Assembly (NCBI RefSeq): GCF_900601905.1
Contig: NZ_UWFA01000137.1
Location: forward strand, 372,001 to 436,000
DNA length: 64,000 bases
Direction of reading: 5' to 3'
DNA from: Pseudomonas viridiflava
GTDB taxonomy: Bacteria > Pseudomonadota > Gammaproteobacteria > Pseudomonadales > Pseudomonadaceae
The notes beneath the pieces were generated by a model. The model did not search any database, had not been told where the DNA came from, and saw only the letters and a list, made by a program, of their open reading frames with translations. The translations under genes were made by a program, and so were the position numbers. Positions 34,972 through 43,956 of the stretch are shown in pieces; position 1 is the stretch's first letter, and each line of letters starts with the position of its first letter.

Positions 34972-36642
34972 GTGAAAAAGAACTCCCTCAAGAGCTGGTT
35001 CAATACAGGCGCCCCAGGCGTCTGGATGAGCGCGGGCGCGGTGACGATTGCGGTCATCATGACCTTGGGCCTGCTCGCGGTGATTGCGGTGCGCGGCCTG
35101 GGGCATTTCTGGCCGGCCGATCTGGTGTACGCACAGTACGACGTGCCCAATCAGGAAAAGCACGTGCTGATCGGCGAAGTGGTCGAGACCGAACAAGTGC
35201 CTCGCGAACGTCTGCGTGGATCGGGCCTGCCGGTGCCTGCCGAGGGTCCGGAGTTCATGACCCGCGAGCTGTTCAAGGTCGGCAATCGTGATATCGGCCC
35301 CAGTGACTTCACCTGGATCGTCGGCGAGTGGTTGTCGGCACAGAGTACGCCTGCCGAGCTGATGACCCTGGAGCGTCGTGAGTGGGGTAACTTTTACGGT
35401 TATCTGGTCAACGTCAAGGAAAGCGGCAAGGTGGTGGCCGAGGGCGAGGCAGCCTGGCCCACCTTGCAGGAGCGTATCCAGCGCGTTGAAGGCCTGGCTG
35501 ACGAGCTGTATCGACTGGAAAAGAAAGACATTGGCGCCATCAACCATGGTATCGAGCGGCTGCGTCTGCAGGCTCGCAAACTGGAGCTCAATGGCACGCT
35601 GGATGCTGCCGCTCAAGCGGACATGGCTAGCGAGCGTGCCGAGCTGGACAGCCGCTATAAAGTCATCGAGGCCCAACTGGGCGTGCTGCACGAAGCGTTT
35701 GACCGCGATAGCCTGACGGCGCGGGATGCCAACGGCCAGGAAGTGGAAATCAGCCTGGGCAAGATCGTCCATGCCTATCAGCCCAACGCCATGGGCACGC
35801 TGACCAAGCTCGGCTTCTACTTCAAGAAGCTTTGGGAATTCCTCAGCGAAGATCCTCGCGAGGCGAACACCGAAGGCGGCATATTCCCGGCGATTTTCGG
35901 CACCGTGATGATGACCCTGATCATGGCGGTCATCGTCACGCCTTTTGGCGTACTGGCAGCGGTTTACCTGCGTGAATACGCCCGTCAAGGCCCGGTGACG
36001 CGCTTGATTCGCATCGCCGTGAATAATCTGGCGGGCGTGCCCGCCATCGTTTATGGGGTGTTCGGGCTTGGTTTCTTTGTCTACGTGCTGGGCGGCTCGC
36101 TGGACCGGCTGTTCTTTCCCGAAGCGCTGCCCGCGCCGACGTTTGGCACCCCGGGATTGTTGTGGGCGTCGTTGACCCTGGCGCTGTTGGCCGTGCCGGT
36201 GGTGATCGTGGCCACCGAAGAAGGCCTGGCGCGGATTCCGCTGACCCTGCGCGAAGGCTCGCTGGCGCTGGGCGCCACCAAGGCCGAGACGCTGTGGAAG
36301 ATCGTTCTGCCCATGGCCAGTCCGGCGATGATGACTGGCCTGATTCTGGCCGTGGCACGTGCTGCAGGTGAAGTGGCCCCGCTGATGCTGGTGGGCGTTG
36401 TGAAGCTCGCGCCGTCACTGCCGGTGGACGGCAACTACCCTTACCTGCATCTGGATCAGAAGATCATGCACCTGGGGTTCCATATTTATGACGTGGGTTT
36501 TCAGAGCCCCAACGTCGAGGCGGCGCGGCCACTGGTGTACGCCACCGCGCTGTTGCTGGTGCTGGTGATCGCCTTGCTCAACCTGTCTGCGGTGGCGATT
36601 CGTAACCACCTGCGCGAGAAATACAAAGCACTGGATAGTTGA
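34972..36642 (+). CDS. pstA: Phosphate ABC transporter permease
   Basis: The 556-residue protein is also longer than usual PstA (about 300). A first membrane segment near residues 22-42 is followed by a periplasmic region of about 260 residues rich in charged helices (LQERIQRVEGLADELYRLEK). The permease domain from about residue 300 has the EAA loop LREGSLALGATKAETLWKIV and GEVAPLMLVGVVKLAP. It starts at a GTG with aaggaagg upstream, 15 bases after pstC. It is the second channel subunit. Confidence 0.93.
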   Translation: MKKNSLKSWFNTGAPGVWMSAGAVTIAVIMTLGLLAVIAVRGLGHFWPADLVYAQYDVPNQEKHVLIGEVVETEQVPRERLRGSGLPVPAEGPEFMTRELFKVGNRDIGPSDFTWIVGEWLSAQSTPAELMTLERREWGNFYGYLVNVKESGKVVAEGEAAWPTLQERIQRVEGLADELYRLEKKDIGAINHGIERLRLQARKLELNGTLDAAAQADMASERAELDSRYKVIEAQLGVLHEAFDRDSLTARDANGQEVEISLGKIVHAYQPNAMGTLTKLGFYFKKLWEFLSEDPREANTEGGIFPAIFGTVMMTLIMAVIVTPFGVLAAVYLREYARQGPVTRLIRIAVNNLAGVPAIVYGVFGLGFFVYVLGGSLDRLFFPEALPAPTFGTPGLLWASLTLALLAVPVVIVATEEGLARIPLTLREGSLALGATKAETLWKIVLPMASPAMMTGLILAVARAAGEVAPLMLVGVVKLAPSLPVDGNYPYLHLDQKIMHLGFHIYDVGFQSPNVEAARPLVYATALLLVLVIALLNLSAVAIRNHLREKYKALDS

Positions 36643-36661
36643 ATCGACCAAATCGAAAGAC

Positions 36662-36735
36662 CCGTGGGACCGGCTTTAGCCGGGAAGGCTTCATTGAATG
36701 TGCCGATGTATTCCCGGCTAAAACCGGTCCCACGG
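36662..36735. repeat. REP doublet (family A) inside the pst operon
   Basis: Arms of 25 bp starting CCGTGGGACCGGCTTTAGCC (36662-36686) and their near-perfect inverse (36711-36735) flank a 24-bp centre. It lies in the pstA-pstB spacer, so it would form a hairpin within the operon mRNA. Confidence 0.8.
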
Positions 36736-36778
36736 GGCCGCAGCGATTGAGCAGAATAGTTAGCGTAAGGAGCAATCC

Positions 36779-37612
36779 ATGCAACCGCCAAACCCGGCAC
36801 GAGGTATCAATATGTCAGCCCTGGGGCGCAATAAGTCTGGCCTGCATCTGGGCGACGAAACCGTGGCGATCGAAGTGCCGGGCCTGAACCTGTTTTACGG
36901 CGACAAGCAGGCGCTGTTCGATGTCAGCCTGAATATCCCGAAACAGCGGGTGACAGCGTTCATCGGCCCGTCCGGTTGCGGCAAATCCACGTTGCTGCGC
37001 ACCTTCAATCGCATGAACGATCTGGTGGACGGCTGCCGTGTTGAAGGCGCGATCAATCTGTACGGTCACGATATCTACACCAAGGGTGAAGACGTCGCCG
37101 AATTGCGCCGTCGCGTCGGCATGGTGTTCCAGAAGCCCAACCCGTTCCCCAAGACCATCTACGAAAACGTCGTGTATGGCCTGCGGATCCAGGGCATCAA
37201 TAAAAAACGCGTGCTCGACGAGGCGGTCGAGTGGGCGCTCAAGGGTGCAGCGTTGTGGGAGGAGGTCAAGGATCGCCTTCATGAGTCTGCCCTGGGTCTG
37301 TCCGGCGGTCAGCAGCAGCGGCTGGTGATTGCCCGCACGATTGCCGTCGAGCCGGAGTTTCTGTTGCTCGACGAACCCTGTTCGGCACTTGATCCGATTT
37401 CGACATTGAAAGTTGAAGAGCTGATCTACGAACTGAAATCCAAATACACCATTGTGATCGTTACTCACAACATGCAGCAGGCGGCACGGGTGTCGGATTA
37501 CACCGCGTTTATGTACATGGGCAAACTGGTCGAGTTCGGTGACACGGACACGATGTTCACCAACCCGGCTAAAAAACAGACGGAAGATTACATCACCGGT
37601 CGTTATGGCTAG
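36779..37612 (+). CDS. pstB: Phosphate ABC transporter ATP-binding protein
   Basis: The 277-residue ATPase has Walker [21 protein letters not shown] near residue 62, the phosphate-family loop [19 protein letters not shown], signature [16 protein letters not shown], Walker [13 protein letters not shown] and [13 protein letters not shown]. The ATG at 36779 has AAGGAG seven bases upstream. It powers phosphate import. It is separated from pstA by a palindromic repeat. Confidence 0.96.
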   Translation: MQPPNPARGINMSALGRNKSGLHLGDETVAIEVPGLNLFYGDKQALFDVSLNIPKQRVTAFIGPSGCGKSTLLRTFNRMNDLVDGCRVEGAINLYGHDIYTKGEDVAELRRRVGMVFQKPNPFPKTIYENVVYGLRIQGINKKRVLDEAVEWALKGAALWEEVKDRLHESALGLSGGQQQRLVIARTIAVEPEFLLLDEPCSALDPISTLKVEELIYELKSKYTIVIVTHNMQQAARVSDYTAFMYMGKLVEFGDTDTMFTNPAKKQTEDYITGRYG

Positions 37613-37680
37613 GACTTGCTCAAAACCCTGAAGCACCGCTGCGATTTCGCACTTAATCGGACGTTCCAAGGACACCAAGC

Positions 37681-38442
37681 ATGATTCATAAAGACAGCCT
37701 CACGCATCACATCTCGCAACAGTTCAACGCTGAGCTCGAAGAAGTACGCAGCCATTTGCTCGAGATGGGCGGTTTGGTCGAAAAGCAGGTCAACGATGCC
37801 GTGACTGCCTTGATCGAAGCCGATTCCGGTCTGGCCCAGCGGGTTCGGGAAGTTGACGACCGCATCAACCAGATGGAGCGCAACATCGACGAAGAGTGCC
37901 TGCGCATTCTGGCTCGTCGTCAGCCTGCGGCATCGGACCTGCGTCTGATCATCAGCATCTCCAAGTCGGTCATCGACCTTGAGCGCATCGGCGACGAAGC
38001 GACCAAGATCGCCCGTCGCGCCATCCAGCTGTGTGAAGAGGGCGAGTCGCCGCGTGGTTACGTGGAAGTGCGCCACATCGGCGACCAGGTGCGCAACATG
38101 GTCCGTGATGCACTGGATTCCTTCGCCCGCTTCGATCCCGAACTGGCGCTGTCGGTTGCCCAGTACGACAAGATCATCGACCGCGAGTACAAGACTGCCC
38201 TGCGCGAGCTGGCGACTTACATGATGGAAGATCCACGGTCGATCTCCCGCGTTCTCAACGTAATCTGGGTGCTGCGCTCGCTGGAGCGGATCGGCGACCA
38301 CGCACGTAACATTTCCGAGCTGGTCATCTATCTGGTGCGCGGGACCGACGTGCGACACATGGGCCTCAAGCGCATGAAAGAAGAGGTTCAAGGGATATCG
38401 AGCGAAAGCCCTAATGTTCCGGGCCAAGCTGACGATAAGTAA
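37681..38442 (+). CDS. phoU: Phosphate signalling regulator PhoU
   Basis: The 253-residue all-helical protein carries two PhoU repeats, each with the E/D-x3-D metal-site pattern: DDRINQMERNIDEECLRILA near residue 60 and LERIGDEATKIARRA / LERIGDHARNISELVIYLV. It links the Pst transporter to PhoR, restraining the Pho regulon when phosphate is ample. It is the last gene of pstSCAB-phoU and is followed by a strong terminator. Confidence 0.96.
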   Translation: MIHKDSLTHHISQQFNAELEEVRSHLLEMGGLVEKQVNDAVTALIEADSGLAQRVREVDDRINQMERNIDEECLRILARRQPAASDLRLIISISKSVIDLERIGDEATKIARRAIQLCEEGESPRGYVEVRHIGDQVRNMVRDALDSFARFDPELALSVAQYDKIIDREYKTALRELATYMMEDPRSISRVLNVIWVLRSLERIGDHARNISELVIYLVRGTDVRHMGLKRMKEEVQGISSESPNVPGQADDK

Positions 38443-38457
38443 GATTGCCTGCGAAAA

Positions 38458-38484
38458 AACGCCCAGCTCGCAGCTGGGCGTTTT
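38458..38484 (+). terminator. Rho-independent terminator after phoU
   Basis: AACGCCCAGCT (38458-38468) and AGCTGGGCGTT (38472-38482) form an 11-bp stem with a three-base loop followed by TT-C-GTT. It ends the pst-phoU operon. Confidence 0.85.
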
Positions 38485-38651
38485 CGTTCATGGGCTAATG
38501 AATTTTTCAGCCGCCCGCGAATTAAATGTCCCGGCGTCGTCAATCAGGATGGCTGTTGGCTAGTAGTCAACGCTATGCTTGCCGAAATATAGGGTGTGTC
38601 AGGCAGCAACGCAGTTCGCCGATCCGGGCGGACACGCCCGCAGGAGCGTCG

Positions 38652-39548
38652 ATGAGTAAAGTCAGTGTTTTGATCGTGGATGACGCGACTTTCATTCGCG
38701 ATTTGGTAAAGAAAGGTCTGCGCAATTATTTTCCCGGTGTTCATACCGAAGACGCCGTCAACGGCCGCAAGGCTCAGGTATTGCTGAGCCGCGAGACGTT
38801 CGATCTGATTCTGTGCGACTGGGAAATGCCTGAAATGTCCGGCCTGGAGCTGTTGGCCTGGTGCCGTGGGCAGGACAATTACCTGAAAACCGTACCGTTC
38901 ATCATGGTCACCAGCCGTGGCGACAAGGAAAACGTGGTGCAGGCCATTCAGGCGGGCGTGACCGATTTCGTCGGCAAGCCGTTCACCAATGAACAGCTGC
39001 TCACCAAGGTCAAGAAAGCCTTCGCCAAGGTCGGCAAACTGGAAGCGGTGATGTCCAGCGGGCCGGCACGGGTCAGCTCGGGGCTTAACGAATCGCTGAG
39101 CGCCCTGACCGGTGGCAAGGCTGAAGTGGTCCGTCCGGCTGCTCCGGCAGCAGGTGGCATCGCCAAGGCGCCGCCCGTGCAGCAGCAGACAGCGGCAGCC
39201 AAAGAGCCTGCCGGTCGTGGCCAGGGGCAGTTGCGTCTGTCCAGTGGCAATCAGAGCTGCGTGATCAAGGCATTGACCCTCAAGGAAGCGTCGCTGGTGG
39301 TACGCCGCAGCGAAGTCCTGCCGCAGATTCTGGAACAGGCTGTGCTTGATCTGGAGCAGGGCGAGACCAACGAAGTGGCGCGACTCAATGGCTACCTGCA
39401 CACCATCACCGCGTTCGAGCCAAAGCCCGACAGCGACTGGTTGCAAGTCACCTTCCGCTTCACCGACCAGGACGCGCAGAAGCTGGACTATATCTCCCGC
39501 CTGATCGCCCGCGGCACAGCGCAGAAGCACTTCTCGCCGGGCGCTTGA
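38652..39548 (+). CDS. Response regulator with C-terminal PilZ-like domain
   Basis: The 298-residue protein has a CheY-like receiver at residues 1-125 (VLIVDDATF, phospho-acceptor D56 in LILCDWEMPEMSG, T/S in IMVTSRG and K in FVGKPFTNEQLL). An Ala/Pro/Gln-rich linker follows (about 130-190). The C-terminal domain of about 100 residues (CVIKALTLKEASLVVRRSEV, LQVTFRFTDQDAQKLDYISR) resembles PilZ. It may couple phosphorylation to cyclic-di-GMP or another output. AGGAG precedes the ATG. The position after phoU is conserved in Pseudomonas. Confidence 0.82.
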   Translation: MSKVSVLIVDDATFIRDLVKKGLRNYFPGVHTEDAVNGRKAQVLLSRETFDLILCDWEMPEMSGLELLAWCRGQDNYLKTVPFIMVTSRGDKENVVQAIQAGVTDFVGKPFTNEQLLTKVKKAFAKVGKLEAVMSSGPARVSSGLNESLSALTGGKAEVVRPAAPAAGGIAKAPPVQQQTAAAKEPAGRGQGQLRLSSGNQSCVIKALTLKEASLVVRRSEVLPQILEQAVLDLEQGETNEVARLNGYLHTITAFEPKPDSDWLQVTFRFTDQDAQKLDYISRLIARGTAQKHFSPGA

Positions 39549-39561
39549 TCCTGGTGACATT

Positions 39562-39652
39562 TGTGGGGCCGGTTTTAGCCGGAAAGTGGCCGATACCTCC
39601 AATGGGAATGTATCTACACAGCTGCCGCTTCCCGGCTAAAGCCGGTCCCACG
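39562..39652. repeat. REP doublet (family A)
   Basis: tgtggggccggttttagccg at the left pairs with the right arm ending cggctaaagccggtcccacg. It lies 14 bases after the response regulator stop. Confidence 0.75.
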
Positions 39653-39787
39653 AGATAGTTTTGCGGTGCCTCCCTCTGGCGCGGATTCCTTGACGCCTGG
39701 TTTGTCGCCGATTGATACAGCTGTGTCCTCATTCAGAGAAATCACTGTTAGGCTGGCCTCACCTTTTTTACAACCCAGACCCTTCCC

Positions 39788-40681
39788 ATGCTCAAGCGCT
39801 TATTGATCCTCTTTGCGCTGCTGGCTGCGCAATCAGCCGGAGCGGTGACCATCTATCGATTCACCGATGCCAACGGCGTGGTGTCCTTCACGGACCGCCC
39901 CACGCCGGGTGCTTCGGTGATGGTCTTCAAGGATCGGATGGTCGAGCGCATCGACCGCCAGGTGCATTTGAGCACCCGGCGTGACAAGGGCGTCGACAGC
40001 CTCTACGTGCGCAACGATCTGTATGCGCCGGTGGAGATCGAGCTGAAGATCTCCGACGTGAAAAACGTTCTTGGCGTTGCTGACCAGACCATCCGCCGCA
40101 CCATTGCCCCTCGCAGCAATGAACGCGTATCGGTGCTGAGCCCCAAGGTTGTCGGTAAAAGCATGAGTTACAAAACCAGCCTGCGCTCCATCGTGGGTGA
40201 TCCGCAGCGCTCGACGCTTGCTTACCGCTATCCGCTGCCCTGGATCGGCGGCCCGTTTCGCCTGAGCCAGGGGCCCAACGGCAAGTACAGCCACTTCGGC
40301 GCCAAAGGCCGTTACGCCATGGACATCGCCATGCCCGAAGGTACGCCGATCATCGCGGCGCGGGGCGGGGTAGTGGTCAAGACCGAAAGCGAACAGACCG
40401 GAAAAGGCTCGAACCCTTCAGGCAACTTCGTGCGCATCCTTCACGATGACGGCACCATGGGCGTCTACCTGCATTTGATGCGTGGCTCGGTGATCGTCAA
40501 GGAGGGGCAGCACGTCGTGGTCGGTACCGCGCTGGCCCGCTCAGGCAACACCGGTAACAGCACCGGCCCGCATCTGCACTTCGCCATACAGCGCAACGTG
40601 GGGCTGGCGCTCGAATCCATCCCCTACGAATTCGCCCAGCCGGTGCAAAGCCTGCCCAACTTCGCCGTGGGCGGTAATTGA
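39788..40681 (+). CDS. M23 family metallopeptidase with DUF4124-like N-terminus
   Basis: The 297-residue protein has a signal peptide (LLILFALLAAQSAGA). Next comes a DUF4124-like segment TIYRFTDANGVVSFTDRPTP at residues 21-40. The C-terminal LytM/M23 zinc domain has HFGAKGRYAMDIAMPEGTPI (H and D ligands) near residue 170 and the GPHLHFAIQ motif near residue 257. It probably cuts peptidoglycan cross-bridges in the periplasm. All metal ligands of the family are visible. Confidence 0.9.
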   Translation: MLKRLLILFALLAAQSAGAVTIYRFTDANGVVSFTDRPTPGASVMVFKDRMVERIDRQVHLSTRRDKGVDSLYVRNDLYAPVEIELKISDVKNVLGVADQTIRRTIAPRSNERVSVLSPKVVGKSMSYKTSLRSIVGDPQRSTLAYRYPLPWIGGPFRLSQGPNGKYSHFGAKGRYAMDIAMPEGTPIIAARGGVVVKTESEQTGKGSNPSGNFVRILHDDGTMGVYLHLMRGSVIVKEGQHVVVGTALARSGNTGNSTGPHLHFAIQRNVGLALESIPYEFAQPVQSLPNFAVGGN

Positions 40682-40722
40682 GGCTCGATTGACTGATCAG
40701 GCGCTGGCGATCAAACGCAAGA

Positions 40723-40740
40723 CGTGACTAATCAGTCACG
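40723..40740. promoter_or_regulatory. Palindrome between the M23 and SCP2-like genes
   Basis: CGTGACTAATCAGTCACG has perfect 7-bp arms around AATC. It lies 42 bases after the peptidase gene with no T tract on the plus strand, so it is more like an operator than a terminator. The binding protein is unknown. Confidence 0.4.
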
Positions 40741-40849
40741 AAAAAGCGCCCATCTTCCGCGATATTGCAGCTGAACAGGGATAAACAAACCGCTACACTG
40801 CGCGCCCGGCTGATTGCATCCGGGCTTACTTCTGCGCTGAGGCGTGTCT

Positions 40850-41236
40850 ATGAAATTTCGTTTTCTACTGTGGATGCTCGGGCTGCTGATGGCGCGCGCC
40901 AGCCGTAATAACCCGGCCTTTCAGCAGCAATTGGCGGGCAAGGAGCTGACCTTTCAGCTGCAGACCCTGGACGGCAAAGTGGCCCGGCATTTCGTGATAA
41001 GCGGCCAGCGGGTGCGCAGCGCGTCGGGCGTCGTGGCTGATTCGGCGTTCGTGATCGCGTTCAAGGACGCCGCCTACGGGTTTGAAACCCTGCAGGCCAG
41101 GAACAAGCAGTTGGCGTTCATGCAGGGTATCCAGAACAAGGACATCCAGGTCACCGGCAACACCGGGCTGGTGATGTGGTTTCAGGGCTTGATGAAGTAC
41201 CTGAAACCACGCAAGAAGCAGCCGGTAAAAGCCTAA
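40850..41236 (+). CDS. Conserved small protein, SCP2-like
   Basis: The 128-residue protein begins KFRFLLWMLGLLMARASRNN, a hydrophobic N-terminus that may anchor it. A compact domain with KELTFQLQTLDGKVARHFVI, SAFVIAFKDAAYGFETL and the C-terminal LVMWFQGLMKYLKP follows. The strand pattern resembles SCP2 sterol-carrier domains, but this is weak. The ATG at 40850 has GAGG seven bases upstream. The gene is conserved near pst and pho genes in Pseudomonas. It converges on the DUF4105-like gene and overlaps its end by four bases. Confidence 0.78.
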   Translation: MKFRFLLWMLGLLMARASRNNPAFQQQLAGKELTFQLQTLDGKVARHFVISGQRVRSASGVVADSAFVIAFKDAAYGFETLQARNKQLAFMQGIQNKDIQVTGNTGLVMWFQGLMKYLKPRKKQPVKA

Positions 41237-43194
41237 GGCAATTCCAGCCCGCCAGCTGCCTTGTGCAGCGCGCGCAGGTGTTCGCCGAGTTGCTTGAGGT
41301 TGGCCTCGTTGGCGGCGATTTCACTGGCGCGCCCAGGTTCGAGCAAGGCCCGAACTTCTTTGTCCAGGTCGCCGGTCAGACGTTGCAGTTGCTTCTGGCG
41401 TTGGCTGCTTTCGTCTTCCAGGCGTTTCCATTCTGCCGCCTGAGGCAAGCCATAGCCGCCGCTGTCGAGCAGTTCGGCCGGGCGACTGAGAAAGCCACTG
41501 CTGGCAAGGATTTCCTGCAGGGTGCCGGTGGCACGCGAGACGCTGCCGTCTTTCTGCTCGCGGGCACTGAGGTAACGTTGTTTGACTTCGTCCTGTGCCA
41601 GCAATAACTGGCGACGCAGGCTGGCTTGCTCCAGCAGCAACATCGCGGCGCTGGTACGCAGGTCGGCTTGAGCCAGCCACTGCCTGCGCTGCTCGGCTGG
41701 TAGGGACATCCAGTCCTCAACGGTGGTCTGCTTGACCGGCAGGTGTTTCCTCAACACCTCGAACATCGCCTGATAGCGGTCGCGATAGGAGTCGAAGCGG
41801 TAACCTTTGCGCAGCGCTTCTTTCGGGTCATCCAGCACGCTGGTGTCAGCCAGTCCGCGACCTTTGAGCACTTCCAGCAAGCCGTTGGGCAGGATGCTGT
41901 CCAGGTCAACCAGCTTGGGATTATGAGTGCCACTGCGCAGCAGCTTGAGGTTTTCCACGGCGCAGTTGTTGGAGATGAAAAAGTAATTGCCGTCGTAGCT
42001 CCAGTGCATTTCCGCCGCGTGCTGCACCAGCCCCTCGATTTCCGGGCGCGACAGTTTCAATGGCACCGACGCCAGGCTGCGCAGTTCGGTCTTGGTGTAT
42101 TCATCAATCACTTGTGCCAGCGGCAGCACGAACAGTCGGGACGGGTAGGCACCCATCAGGCCGTCCCAGCTTGACAGCTGCACATCGCCGACGAAGGCCC
42201 GATAAGACAGCACCAGATGTTGGTCCAGATCCAGTCGGCAGTCCGGCCCACGCGGCCGACCGGGTCTGCAGATCACCAGACGCAACATGCTGTGGCCCCA
42301 ACGGCTCATCATGTTCTGGTTGGCTTCGGCCAGTAGATAATCGACCGCGTAGACCCGCTCGGGGTCAAGTTTGCCCAACGGCTCGCGACCGAAGTCGTTA
42401 CCCGCATTCAGATAGGGATAGAACGACGGGCATTGCTCTCTGGCCGCAGGTGCCCAGCCGAACTGCTCCTTGTAATAGGCATAGAGCGCGGGCCGACGGC
42501 AGATGTAGGACGGATCAAGCAGGAAGTACTCCATGTTGACCGCTACGAATTCCAGCGGGCTGGTGGTTTCGTAAATGTCCGGGCTGCGGGCTACCTGGCC
42601 GTTGTGTTCTTCGCGCTCGCCGCGACGGCCAACGTATTGCGGCCAGCCGGCCAGATCCAGCAGGCGAGGGTCATCGCTGAGGGTGAAACGGCGCTCGGTC
42701 TGGCCCCGGCAGTAATCCGGCAGGCCGACTTTGCCCAGCGAGCTGCTGCGCCGTGAGCATTGAAAGATCAACGCGCGCTGGGCCGCCGACCAAAGACGTC
42801 CACGGTCGTAGATATGGGTCAGTTCATGCAACACCGTGGCGAGCATTTCCCGGCGCACGGTGCCGTGGGGGCGATTGGTCTTTTTGTCGGCTGCGCTGCC
42901 GTCAGTCAGGCCTGCCAGCAAATTGCTGTTGAGGTCCAGACGATAAGGGCCGGAGGCCTGACCGTAGGCATTGGCGGGCATGTCCGCTGACCAGCGCACG
43001 TCGATGCGCCGGTCCAGATCCTGGACAAACCGTGGAGGCAGTGCGGCAAGTGCCTCATCCAGCAGGGTCTGGCTGGCTTTCTGTTGCTCGGCGCTCAGCC
43101 CGCTGGTGTCCAGCGCCAGGCTCAGGTCAGCGAATGCATTGCTGCCAGACAGCGCTAGCGCGCCCGCCAGCAGCCAGGCGCAGAGCCCCCTCAC
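41233..43194 (-). CDS. DUF4105-like exported protein with HExxH motif
   Basis: The 653-residue protein starts at a GTG with a signal peptide (LLAGALALSGSNAFA). An HExxH zinc-protease-like motif, VLHELTHIYDRG, lies at residues 122-133, and a downstream SPLEFVAVNMEYFLLDP could give a third ligand. The central region (YLLAEANQNMMSRWGHSMLRL, QLSSWDGLMGAYPSRL) matches the DUF4105 domain. The last 150 residues are helical and glutamine-rich, probably coiled coil. Probably periplasmic or outer-membrane associated; activity unproven. Its start overlaps the stop of a DUF2388 gene by a GTGA junction, indicating coupling. Confidence 0.82.
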   Translation of the reverse strand: MRGLCAWLLAGALALSGSNAFADLSLALDTSGLSAEQQKASQTLLDEALAALPPRFVQDLDRRIDVRWSADMPANAYGQASGPYRLDLNSNLLAGLTDGSAADKKTNRPHGTVRREMLATVLHELTHIYDRGRLWSAAQRALIFQCSRRSSSLGKVGLPDYCRGQTERRFTLSDDPRLLDLAGWPQYVGRRGEREEHNGQVARSPDIYETTSPLEFVAVNMEYFLLDPSYICRRPALYAYYKEQFGWAPAAREQCPSFYPYLNAGNDFGREPLGKLDPERVYAVDYLLAEANQNMMSRWGHSMLRLVICRPGRPRGPDCRLDLDQHLVLSYRAFVGDVQLSSWDGLMGAYPSRLFVLPLAQVIDEYTKTELRSLASVPLKLSRPEIEGLVQHAAEMHWSYDGNYFFISNNCAVENLKLLRSGTHNPKLVDLDSILPNGLLEVLKGRGLADTSVLDDPKEALRKGYRFDSYRDRYQAMFEVLRKHLPVKQTTVEDWMSLPAEQRRQWLAQADLRTSAAMLLLEQASLRRQLLLAQDEVKQRYLSAREQKDGSVSRATGTLQEILASSGFLSRPAELLDSGGYGLPQAAEWKRLEDESSQRQKQLQRLTGDLDKEVRALLEPGRASEIAANEANLKQLGEHLRALHKAAGGLELP

Positions 43195-43511
43195 AGAGCG
43201 AGGATAGCTTCGGCAAGCACCTGATCACTGGCATCACGAGCTTCTGGAACGCGGGCTCGCAGGGTGTCGAACGCGGCGTCCAGTTGCGAGCCGTGAATAT
43301 CGCCGCCACTGGCGACGTAGCTGGCCGCGTCATCCTTGGCCTGGATCACGACTTTGGAATCGCGGATCGAAGTGGTGGTGTCGGAGGTGAAGTCGATGGT
43401 GCGACCAAACGCATTGACGATGATGTTGCTGGTTTGCACGACGGTTTGCGCCTGGGCAACGCCGGCCAGCATCAACAGACCGAGGGAGGCGGCAATCAGG
43501 GGGGTACGCAT
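43191..43511 (-). CDS. DUF2388 small secreted protein (copy 1)
   Basis: The 106-residue protein has a signal peptide (MRTPLIAASLGLLMLAGVAQA). The mature domain ends in DDAASYVASGGDIHGSQLDA and then ASDQVLAEAILAL. GGAG lies seven bases before the ATG at 43511. It is the last of three DUF2388 genes and is translationally coupled to the DUF4105-like gene. The shared DDAA-[SA]-[YF]-V core is the family mark; function is unknown. Confidence 0.88.
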   Translation of the reverse strand: MRTPLIAASLGLLMLAGVAQAQTVVQTSNIIVNAFGRTIDFTSDTTTSIRDSKVVIQAKDDAASYVASGGDIHGSQLDAAFDTLRARVPEARDASDQVLAEAILAL

Positions 43512-43547
43512 GGAACGTCTCCAGGTAATACACAAGAGGTGAAGTGG

Positions 43548-43853
43548 CTATTGGACGAGGATTGCCTGCGCGAGTTCGAGGTCGCTGGCACTCAATTTTG
43601 GCTGGTTCTGGCGCAAGGCCATTAATGCCGCTTCCAGCTGAGCGCCTCTGAGCCTGCCATCGGTGGCGACAAACGCTGCCGCGTCATCCCGAGCCCCGAT
43701 GATCAGCTTTCTGTCGAAAGGCGCAGTGGTCACTTTGCTGGTCACATAGCCGGTCACGACCAGGCCTTGGGTGCTCGTGTCCATTGCCTGAACCTGAGTG
43801 GCCCAGAGGAGGCAAGCAGTACACAAAGTGAGCAGCAGAGGCGGTAAATGCAT
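43548..43853 (-). CDS. DUF2388 small secreted protein (copy 2)
   Basis: The 101-residue protein starts MHLPPLLLTLCTACLLWATQ, a signal peptide ending VQA. The mature part carries GARDDAAAFVATDGRLRGAQ and LSASDLELAQAILV, clearly paralogous to its neighbours but the most divergent of the three (PFDRKLIIG replaces the DSK/DDK segment). It starts 103 bases after copy 3 and ends 36 bases before copy 1. Function unknown. Confidence 0.85.
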   Translation of the reverse strand: MHLPPLLLTLCTACLLWATQVQAMDTSTQGLVVTGYVTSKVTTAPFDRKLIIGARDDAAAFVATDGRLRGAQLEAALMALRQNQPKLSASDLELAQAILVQ

Positions 43854-43956
43854 GGGGCATGAAGACTGGCAGAAACGAGACCCAAGGCTAGCGCAATGCC
43901 TGACCCAGAGCTAGTCCGACAGCCTGCCTGTTCAGGCTTGCTGCCGGACAAGGGAG

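Noticed and set aside
34219..35988. 589-codon reverse open frame opposite pstC and pstA
   Set aside because: His/Gln/Arg-rich antisense translation of the permease genes with no ribosome site.
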